From Rhyacophila brunnea (lineage: Eukaryota; Arthropoda; Insecta; Trichoptera; Rhyacophilidae): a stretch of 64,000 nt of DNA. The stretch lies in NCBI GenBank assembly GCA_022495005.1, contig JAGYXB010000825.1, positions 5,394,001 through 5,458,000 on the forward strand, given 5' to 3'. The notes below the pieces were generated by a model. The model searched no databases. It saw only the letters and a list, made by a program, of their open reading frames with translations, and was not told where the DNA came from. Positions 49,001 through 61,000 of this stretch are shown here, one piece after another. The stretch's first letter is position 1; each line of letters begins with the position of its first letter. Made by a program: the position numbers and the translations under genes.

Positions 49001-52000
49001 AATTTTGAACAATCACAAACACCCAGGCTTTGAGAAAAACACATAAATGTTTTTGTCATGACCGGGAATCGAACCCAGAACTCTCGGGTGGAAGGCCAGC
49101 GCCTTACCCACTGCACCACGAGAGCCGCCTGATATTAAACAGATTTCCTGAGAATTTAAGGCAATTCAATGAATCGACAAAGCTGAACACAATGTATCAT
49201 TTCATTGTTTTCGAAAGGGAAGAACCGTTCTATGACCATGCCAGTGGCATGGTATAAGTTATCAATCTAAACGACTTGGTTGGTGACCATATTATTCTCA
49301 TGGAAAATATAACAGACAAATTGAGTTTTTTTCTATGCGACTAATGCATATTCTGAGGTGCAAATTGGAAATATTTCCCTTCAAATTCACATTCGAAAAC
49401 TAAAATTTTTTACAATTTTTCTTTTTTGTATTAAAAAAATATGATACGAGGGTGGGTCAATAATTCCTTAGAAAAAAGCATTAAAACAGGTTTTATTTTT
49501 GTATTTTTTTTTTATTTCTCAACATAATTTCCTTGGAGCTCAATACACTTGGTTAGACGTTTCTCAATTTTTTTTAAACCGCCAGAAAAATAAGTTTTCG
49601 GAAGGTCCTCAAAATAAGCATTTGTCTGATCGATGACTTCTTCATTTGAAAAAAAACGTTGTCCACTTAGCCATTTTTTTAAGTTTGGGAAAAGGAAAAA
49701 GTCACTGGGGCTAAATCTGGCGAATACGGTGGGTGGTCGACCAATTCGAACTTCAATTCTTCAATTTTAGCCATTGATCGTAAACATGTGTGAACACGGC
49801 ATTGTCCTGATGAAAGAGGATTTTTTTCCTGTTTAAATGAGGCCGTTTTTCTTCAATTTTGTTTTTTAGCTGGTCCAATAAAGATGCATAATAATCCCCT
49901 GTTATTGTTTTTCCTTTTTCCAAATAGTCAACGAAAATAATTTCACGTGCATCCCAAAAATACAGTAGCCATAACCTTACCAGCTGATTTTACGGTTTTC
50001 GCTTTCTTTGGACATGGTTTGCCTTCGCAATCCACTGCTTTGACTGTTCCTTCGTCTCGGGAGTATAGTGGTGTATCCATGTTTCATCTACAGTCACAAA
50101 GCGACGAAAAAATTCATCCGGATTGCGTTGCATGAGCGACAACAGGGCTTTAGAGGCCACCACCCTATTGCGTTTATTGTCGACTGTGAGCAAACGCTGC
50201 ACCCATCTTGCAGAAATTTTTTTCATGCCCAATTTGTCATGTAAAATAGAAATGACGCTACCTTTGAGATCCCTGTAACCTCAATTATCTCACTCAACTT
50301 TAATCTTCGGTCAATTAACACCATATCGTGGATTTTATTGATCATTTCTGGTGTAGTCACCTCTACAGGACGCCCTGAGCGTGGTTCATCCTTTGTTGAT
50401 GTACGACCACGTTTAAATTCATTTAACCAGTTATAAATAGTTGCAAGTGAAGGAGCAGATATGCCGTGAACTAAATCCAACTCATTTTTATTTCCTTTGC
50501 TGTTAACCCTTTTATATTAAAATGTTTAATAACAGCTCTAAACTCAATTTTCTCCATTTTCCATTTTTCCATTTTCCACAAGCAAAATTTTTTAAATGTA
50601 CAAGAAACACACAACAACCCGACCAATCTGATTGAAACTTCGCAGCATACTGAATCGGTAGTGCCGCTGCATGAAAACAAACCGCTTACAGTACTAGTCG
50701 CGCCACCTGTCGGCTTTTCTAAGGACTTATTGACCCACCCTCGTATAATTTTACTTTTAATAATACTTTTGACATTTCGCATGTTATCTTTGTCTCATAA
50801 ATTAAATTTATGATTTTATCGAAATATTGTATCTATCAAGAAATAAAGGTTAGTTATAAAAATCTAATAAAAACTGAACAATTTATTGGATTTTAGCTTC
50901 TATAATACTGTGGGGGAAGATACCTCAAAACAAATCCATTATAGTATACCTATTAATCATTTATTGTATCACAAATTTATTTTAATGTGTGATCTTGTAC
51001 ATATCCTATGCTTTTAAGCTGGCGTGTGATGGCGAAGTAAATAAGTACATACTTACAGCGTAAGTTCAATAAACAGTCTTTCTGTATAAAAATACTACTA
51101 ATATAGTTTGCCAAAGTATTTAAGACAATTATAACTGACAATGGCTGAACATATTTTTTCAACAGGAATGAACCGTCCTACAACCATGCCAATGGCGTGG
51201 TAAAAGTTACCACTGCTATCAATGTTTCGGACTTGACTTTCATTGCATGTTTCTCTCTCTAGTCTACCTTCGGCACCGCTAGAAATGGACCGCAACGCAC
51301 CAGAGCATAGCTCCGTTTCACGGAAACATAAAAATTAATATATAACATAAATTCTGATTGATGAGAGTTTTCTACCATTTCATAGGATTTGGGTGTAGTA
51401 TTTATTCCAGGATTTGCCTTACGACAGCTTCAATTTCTGTGGATATTTTATATTACTGATTGAACTTATAATACATTATTGAAAAGTACATAACAGTGAC
51501 GTCCCGCGGGGGTAGACAAACTATGCACCGCTTATATACGATAGATAAAGTGAGGAAAAATAATAATACCATTTTTAACAGCATATTTCGTAAAAAAACG
51601 TTGCCTGCCTAAATCTTTAGTCATAGTGCGTATCAGGTGTCTAAAGAGTTACTGCATTTGTCTACTTAAGATAGCTAGATATGTATATAATGTATATAAC
51701 AGAAAAACTCATACACTTTAATATTTTCAAAAAATTGGACCTGTAAATAAGTAAGAAATAATGAAATGCATACATAGTAAAAACCAATGAGTTCACTGTT
51801 GAAAAATAATCCACAACTCTAAACACCTATGTTCCTACAATCAGAAAAATTAAAGCAATAAAAGATTCAGAACCTCTGGGTATTGTCAAGCCAGGTCAGT
51901 TAGAGATAATTGAAACTTAAGTGGTTTTTAAAAGCCATGTCATGACCAAAAATATAAGCACCACTGATACCAACATGGGAGAGAGAGATGGAGAGAGGTC

Positions 52001-55000
52001 TATTTTAAATGTTAAATAGATCTCATCTTTGAGGTTGGTACTCACAGTGGAGTAGTTGATACAGTACTAGTCTCTGAAGCTACAGGTGCGGGTTCAAATC
52101 CCTCCCATGTGACATATCCATAGTAAGTATCCTATGGATTGGTTGAATGGGTAGCAACCATTCTAAATAAAAGAAATGTTAATACAACCCAATTCTGTGG
52201 AGACCAATACATTTCCATATAAAAATACCTAGTAATTTAGTTTTAGTATATTGGGTACCTATGTACATAATGTTAAATACAAGTTGATAATTGCCCCTAG
52301 AGTTTCGTATCCCCAACACTCACTCCCGCTTGGCGCACCCCTGCCTATGTATATGGTCTATTTAGTATATTATCTTTTTTTTTTCGACCACGTCCGATCC
52401 TAATAGGATCATAATATAGGCCTCCACAGAGTAGATGTTTGTATTAAAAGATTTTGTTTTTTACAAGAAATGGATGTCAGCCACTTGCTCAACCTATTAG
52501 GTCCATACCCTGACTCACACACAAATTGAAAAACAATATGTGTACTTGCCAGACCCAAGATTCGGACCTGGGACCCACGGCATGATAGTCCAACGCTTAA
52601 GCCGCGCAGCCACCGTGGGCGTATATTATGATTAGTGTTAATAATAGCCATAAGGTTTGCATATAAAAGTTGTTCAAAGACTTTTATTTTTTCAGCGGAA
52701 ACAAATGAAACACGAGAAATCTCCTCCATCCAGTAGGGTACGTTTATTTTTTTCCACTTACAGAAAATGTCAGTCTCTGGCAGTCAGCCTGTGAGTGAGG
52801 CAGCGCTCGTAATGGAAAACTTTACGAACCGGAGCGCTCGACATTTTTCTGAAGACTTTTACATATTTATCAAATTTTATATGTATTTCATAAAAATAGG
52901 TGTGTTTGATTTTCTATTTATATAGATTGTTTAGTTCAGATGGTCAAATTATTTTGTCCACGAGACGGAGCGATAGTTTTACCGATTTCACGAACAGGAA
53001 CGGCGCTCCGGTCCATTTCGAGCCCTGGAGTGAGGGAGTGTACTCAGTACCTGTCGGACTTTCATTTCAAACAAAATGACAGAACGACTTGAACAGCAGT
53101 ATTTCATCAAATTATTTTGCATCAAGCTAGCGATACCCAAGCGAAAAATATTTGGAAGATTCAGAGCAGGCTTTTGGCGACGATGTCATGGGTTTAGCAC
53201 ATATTACGGATTGATAGAAACGGTTTAAAGATGTCCACATGTCGATGGAGAGCGACTTACATGCCGTTAGGCCCTCAACAATATGAAATGAAATGCAGAC
53301 TTTGGACATGCAGAACCGTCGTGTCACCGTCTGAGAATTTGCAGACGAGGTGGAGATAAGCAATAGTTTGGTAAAGCACAGATGCCTCTGGCATTGCAGT
53401 CACGACGAAATCACATTGGAATTACTACTTAATACTAACACCTAAATGAGTTGCCTGCACTGTCAGAAGAATATTCACACCGACAAAAACCATTCTACTA
53501 TGCATTTTGAGGAAGGATTCGACCTTTCTGGGAGACCACACAATATGCAAGTCACGCAGGACATGCTGGACTACGCAAATGGTGACTCTGACTTGAATAC
53601 TAACCAATCAACGGTGATGAGTCAAAGGTTAATAGGTATCAAAACCATCAAATCGTTACAGTGAAGACCAAAATCCACAATACAAAAAACCATGAAGAGT
53701 GCACAGCAACGGTAAATAAATCCTGAAACGTTTTTTATCTATTATGGTTTCGTTAGGCAGGGTTTGAATTTTAAAAACTAACTGTCACCACCTGCAATTT
53801 GTATTCTTAGTTGAATGAAAACAAATACATAAGTATCTCTGACAAAGCTTAGTGTCCACTATTTATGTCGGATCTCCGCAGCCTACCTCAACCCTTCACC
53901 ACTGGTGATTCATACATAGGTAGGTACTTCAATATAGCATTACTATTAGTTGTTGTAGATGAATTATTGGTATATTTATAAAAATCCATTTGCATTGTCT
54001 AAATCTATAGTACCCATGCATTGAAATATTTTATATTTCCGGCAGATTCTAAATTGACCGAGCGTGTTGAGACGAGAATGTTGGACGTGAGACTTGTGTG
54101 TATTGTAACTACACACCCGTACATATACATTAGCGTGCATCTCACGTTGACGCTTTAGCGGTTAGCTAATAGGTAATAATAATTACTAGCTGATCTCTCT
54201 CGCCAGTCTGTCTCACTAGTAATAATTATAATTGACATTGTATAAATCGTAAGATATTTATTTTTGGAGGGTCAATGACCATTTGACCTAAAGGGCCAGC
54301 CGCCATTGGTATATTCTATAGATATTATAAGTACCTGTACTTGGTTATTACGAAGAAGATGGGACCGACTGAATTTGCTCATTATAAGCGTTACTCGTTA
54401 TATCAAAGAATAGGTATTTTTAAATGAGCGGTCACATAACACAAAAAGTCGCAATTCAAACAAAAATACACAATCAGAATTTTTCCTCGAAACAAGCATG
54501 GCATTCATAAACTACAGAAGAAGTTGTTTATTGTAATGAACTATGCTAGGTACCTACTGACTTCACAAACCTTGGATTTTTTACATGCAATTTCAACCAT
54601 ATGTGTATGTGGATACTTTTTCAATATTGACGGCAAAACACCAATTAGGTAGGTACTTAGGACACTTAACTAGTGTCATAAACGGCTTGTTTAACGACAT
54701 TTATTGCTTAGGGTCGAAATGTTTTAAGCGATCGACACTGTTATGTGCCATTCAAATTCTGTAACTGTTAGTGAGTCAGCCAGTGGATTCGACTGGCTAA
54801 AACAATGAGTTCATTATTATTTTTACATGTTAAATCTTGTTCATTTCTTAAGTTTGTTGCATCATCTTTATTGTTCCTTTCTAGTAGTATTCCAGTATAT
54901 AAAACACTCTTCAGTCGGACTTCTAACAAGAAACACACATTGTACCTAGTAATATTCAACCTTATATTAGTATACCAGTAATAATATGTTAGGTGATTTT

Positions 55001-58000
55001 GTGTTATAAATCGGAAATAAAGGACAACATTAAATATAATTAATAATATCTTTTAATAATTCCAACCCATAACAACACATTAACAGTTTTAAGAAAATTT
55101 TTGAGGATATTTTAGCTCGGTATACCCGATTAGTAGCTCGTTATAAAAGTGAATAAATGTATGGAGAAAATCATAATGTCAACGAATGTTTCCTCGTTAC
55201 ATCCGAGATCTCGCTATATCCGTGATCGTAATAACCGAGTTCGACTGTATATTAATTGTTTTAAAAAAAAACCCTACATATTAAAGAAACAAGTCGGTAA
55301 GGTGAGCTTTTTACTGTTCCGGGCGCTTAAACACCTAGCTCCGCCCCTGATCAAAGGTTGCGATATGATATTAATCCAGGGCACGGATGCTTGAGAAGTC
55401 CTCTCTTTTTATGTCATGTTCATCATCATTTCTGCTTTAGATGGACGGGTATAGTTAACACAACGCAATAGTACGTTTTGTTTCTATGGATGAAGCTTCC
55501 TGTTAAATTTAATAAAATAAATGTTATTTTGTTTACACCTTGATAATGATAAAAATAACTTATCATTTTGTATTATTTACATTTTCATCATTCATTCATA
55601 CATTCATTCATTTCATTCACATCCGTAGGCTCATCCAATTGATGAAAATTCAAAATAACTCTATTGTATTGTTGAAAAGGCATTCAAAGAAGGATATGTC
55701 GAAGCAGAATTACGAGTTTTTTTAGAAGAACCTGAACCTAATGTCGGAACCGGGTTTCAAATTTTATTTAAACAAACCAAACCCCTAACGTTTTTTTTTC
55801 ATTGGAACCGAAACAGAAGAAATTAAAATAAATTGGGATAGCTTTGGACACTGCACACAGAACAGGAATAAATCACATAGAATAATTTTAAAAGAGGTTC
55901 AGCAAAGCATATATCATTCAATATTATATCAACAAAACTGTCTAAGGAATCGCTGTTAAATAACACTGGCCGCAGGAAATAATATGATAGTAGAATGAAG
56001 ACAAACCTCATGTCAATGTGGGATCCGCCATTCGTCCTCTCCATCTGGGGTTCAGGCTGATTGTGGAATATCCTCTCGTAGTTGTCTATAAGGATCTCCA
56101 CCACCACGTTGTAGAACTTGAGGTCCATTATGGAAGCTACTGTCTCTTCTTCCGGCCGAAGTAGCGTCGGCCCAAAGCACACAGAGATGTTGGAGACTGT
56201 CATCAGGTTTTTATCCGATTTTGCAGCAACACTATATAAAAAAAAAAAAACAATTAACGAATTAAAACAAAATATTAATTGTAAATTTCATACTGACATC
56301 TGTGGAAACTTTCGATAATACATTTTAAAAATCATTCTAGCAAAGATTTCCACCTATATTGCAATAATAATTAAGGTTCTAAGAAGTAAGTGATAAAAAT
56401 GTGTGTAAAGCAGTTGGCAAATAGATTTTACAGTAAAACCTCGATATAACGGACAAAATATCCGGACAAATGTGAAAATGTTTAAACACTAATAATTTCA
56501 ATCTGGATATATAAAATCATGCTAGTTCCATAAAACAAACCCATATCCTCAATTTCAACGAAATTAGAGTATGACTCTCATTATGACGTATTCAAAAATA
56601 TATATTAATAGTTCATCTTCCATAATTGGGTTACTGAAGATTGAAGCAATACAAGTGGACCGGCGGCGACCAAGTTGAGAAGGTCGAAGTTAAATTTGCG
56701 ATTGTAAATTCCATGTTATTTTTTTCAACATTCTGTAAATGAGTCTCTATACTATTTACTAGATACTATTACATGGAAAATATTAATATTCTTCACATTT
56801 ATTAATGTTTTTTTTTAATTTAAATGTTTTTAAGAGGATAAATCAAACCAAAACATTCAAAGTATAGATCGAGGGTGTACTGACAGAACGCGTTATTTCA
56901 GTTTTTGCTGTTTTTCTGTTTTAAATGCCAAAATGTATACAATTTTACGCTCTACGTCCCGGTAAAACGCACAAAAGCTTAGGCTATAATGGTAGAAAAT
57001 AGAAACATTATTAAATCATATTGTTATTTTTTTATTCTGATAGAAAGCATGATAATGACCTAATGCGTTCTGCATATATAAAATACAGGACTTGTAACAT
57101 GTCGTATATTGTGTTTGCCATAAAGGTCAGTCTTTATAATGTAGAAAAAATGTTTTTAAATCATAAAAAATCTACGTGGGAGAACGCTTTGAAAAAAAAA
57201 TTAAAGTCCTTTTTGCGATTATATCAGAACTTGTTTTAATGAGTTAATGCTTTCTGTCAGTATACCCTCGAGATATACAGTTGCAACGAAAGAAATGACG
57301 ACATTTTATGTTGTGATGTGAAAACAAACCCTATGGCAAACCCTATAAACTCCAAATGGCGCGATTTGACTCGCACGCATTCCAGGAACATGTGACCTCA
57401 TTGAGCCATCCACATATACTCGCGGCGGGTCATCTATCGCGCGACAAGCGCAAGCACTCACTAACGCGATATTTTTATGGCCATTCAAAAATGAATTACG
57501 ACTGCTTCAAGATCGAAACAACAGTTATATGTCCATTTCAAAATAAATTATGTCACCTAGGTTGTACAATACCAAGAATATATCTTGCTACTATATCGCG
57601 AGATATTAAATCTCCGGAGCCGTGTGTCACGACTGGGTTGCGCTTGATTTTTATGGCCATTAAAAAATGTATTACATCACACTGCCAAATAAATAGTGTT
57701 ATATGGGCGCAACACATATCTGTTACTTGCGCGTGAAGCACGGTGAGACACGCGCCATCTGGACAAGGTCTGTCATTTTTTAATTATTTGTTGTTATCAC
57801 TTGAATACGTGTATTAATTAAGGCGCTAAGTACCAAAATAATAAAAACTTACATTTTTATAGAAAAATGTTCTACATACCAACGCCAATAACTTCAACTA
57901 TAGTCTAAGTGCCTCAAGCAAGTCAAAAAATACAGCAAAATAATTAAACCTGTCGACGTTGTAAGTCCGTTGGCGTGTTTTATTTATAATGGTGTAAGTA

Positions 58001-61000
58001 GCACTGCAGTGGTCAACGGATTCAATATAAAATAGCTGACGATGGTGTGTTGACACTTGCGAGTTCTTAATACCTAAAATTATAGAAGCTGCCGTGATTG
58101 CTTCACACTGTAAAACTACATTTTTCAAAAGGTCTGCTTCATGAAATTTTACTGCAATGGCTCGGTATTTTGTAACTACAGGAAATAATACTTTTTGGTA
58201 CTTAGAGCCTTATTTAATACACGTATTCACTTGTACACATTTAATCTTAAGCACTTCATTTTTTTTTTCTTTCGACCATGTCCGATCCTAATCGGATCAT
58301 ATGGGCCTCCACAGAGTATAGGTTTGTATTAACAGATTTTGTTTTTTACGAGAAATGGATGTCAGCCACTTGCTCAACCTATTAGGTCCATACCCTGACT
58401 CACACACAAATTGAAAAACAATATGTGTACTTGCCAGACCCAGGATTCGAACCTGAGATAAGACATAATTATAATACCTGATCCGAAAGTGTAATTGTGT
58501 ATAGATTTTACTTACTTTTTAAGATGGCTTATAACAATGTCCAGCATTTCAAAGTTTGTCTTGGGCAGGTTATGGATTAAGGTGTGGACGTCATTCACTC
58601 TCACCTGCCGAACGTCTTGCTCTGTAAAAAAGAGATATACGATGCTTACATTAAATGATTAAAACAAGCCATAAAACAGAAGATCATAAATACTATCAAC
58701 CAGTGGCGAAGGGTGACTTTTTGAAAGAGGTAGGCTGTGGGAGTAACCATGCTTGTCAGATATATTTGCGGGAAATAAGAAGATAACCCAATATTACTAC
58801 TGATGAATAGGTACGCTAAAACGAAGAAATTTCAAAAGCTTAATTGGTTTGTTATAATTAGTTCATAAAAATAAGCAATTAGTTTGAATTACTTATGTAT
58901 TTTCCTAAACATTTATAAACGTAACATACGCTCAAAATATATACGCCGTAAAACTAGACATTTTAAAATACTTCTATATTTAAAACACAGACTTAGGTAG
59001 GTACAATATCAGATATCTAAATTGTCTAATGAGTGAACTAATAAATAAATAAAAATCACGAGATAAATTATTTTATATTTTGAACAACAATCAATACATA
59101 TTTATGTGATTGAATCCCATGGAAATTATTTTTTAAATTATCTTCTTATTAATTATTTTGAATAAATGTGCTCTCGCGACGTAAGCGCTAATGAAACAGC
59201 TTGTACATTTGTATGTGGGACACCAGACATTTTGAAATAATGAGAAAAAACTTCATATTGAAAAACCCGCCGATTCACGCGAAAATAATCCTTTACAATA
59301 TGTGAAGCGAAACGCGGTGTGTTCTATTTTTTTAAACTTTCGAGAGTTGCCATAGATGGTGTTTATTGAAATATGGGAAAAGATCGTAAAATTATGACAA
59401 TTATACGATAGATGTCTTTGGGCATATTGAATATATTATTATTTGTGATTATATAAATACGTCAAAATGACAATAAAAATTATTTTTTCTTAAGAAGGTA
59501 GGCTTTAAATAATCGCCTAGTATGAAGTCTTCGCCACTGCTATCAACTGAAGAGCATTGCATAAAACTGTTTTTGTTCAGCACATACAAATATAGTTTAC
59601 AGATGACTAAGTGTACTTACTCGCTGCAATAATAAATCCATTATGAAAGCGGTGTGTCATCAAAGGCTCGGGCAGGTTTCTGAGGTAGGTCTTGAGGGCG
59701 CTGGTAAGGGTTTTGCTCTCCCATTCGATTTGGTCATCCAACGCAGAGCCGAGCCGCTCCTGAGAGGGTTTCCTGCGGTCCAGTCCCATTGTAAGGAGTT
59801 TCGTTACTTTTGAAGCTACTCCTGTCACCCTGTAGCAAAAGAAAAGTAATTGTAGAAACATTTGCTATGGCAAAGAATGTCAGCAATATAATATTATTAT
59901 GTTAGATGAAATACAGTACTTTAAAGACGCCTACATACAAAATACACTTTGAGAAGACATAACATCGTACTGTATACGTACAGCAGTGGCTGCGGTGTTG
60001 GTTTGTTTTTAAAACTCAATTAAACCCTGCCGAACCAAACCATAATGGATAAAAAATATTCTTCTATCGATAAAATATTTTAAATTAATACATACATAAC
60101 TTTAGATTCTTCAGGATCTCTCCATTTATGTACGTTCAATAAAGAATGTTACATTCATAAATCTTGTGAATTATTCTTTGAATAAAAGAAATAGCTATTA
60201 AATTATTAGCAAGTGTAAGTACGCTATAACAAAAATTTGGAGAGATCCTGACACCAGTTAGTAATTAAGGTACATAATTAATACATTGATTTAAAATACA
60301 AAAGCTGGCTGCCAATAATAACAAAATTTATAAAGCATCTCATAGAATATTGTAAAAACCACTAGTCAACTTTGTCGTAATTCGATATAACACTTATAGA
60401 TTAGTGGGGGACCAGGGCTCGAAATAGATGGGAGCGCACCAGAGCACCGTTCCAGTTCATATAATCCACAAAATTTGCACTTTGTCTCGTAGAAAAAAAT
60501 ATTGAATCGTCTGAGCTACATAGGCCATATCAGAAAATATCTTATAATAAATATTATTTTTTTTATAAAATACACATAAAATTGGATAACTACGTTAATA
60601 TTTTCGTAAAATTATCGAGCACCCCAGTTCATAAAATTTTCCATTTCGAGTGCTGCTATGGGGGACGCAGGTTCGAATCCAGGGTGTCTTTTTTTTTAAA
60701 GATTTTTTCTAGTGGTTATATATATTTCTCTGACGTGTATTCAAATTGTGAAAACAAATAAGTGTGACTAACAATATTTAATGTGCACTATTTATGTCAA
60801 ATCTCCATAGCCTACCTCCACAGGCAGGTTCGTCACTATCGTTCTACTGTGCATGCGCATACATTATGCAAGTTGCAACTATTATTTTAAAATTCAGAAG
60901 CCGCTTAACTTTTTTGATCCATATATGCAGTCTTGCAACTTGCACGATATTATGCATACACTTTATTGTTATGGTCACGACAATATATACCTGCCACTAG

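Noticed and set aside
49045..49130. tRNA gene on the minus strand
   Set aside because: A- and B-boxes are good, but the acceptor-stem halves do not pair and a SINE body with an A tail follows.
50223..50782. Intact mariner transposase
   Set aside because: Pieces are in different frames with stops; at least three frameshifts are needed to read the whole.
57898..58128. Small minus-strand gene
   Set aside because: Lies wholly inside a MITE (57804-58227) and has no protein-like motif.
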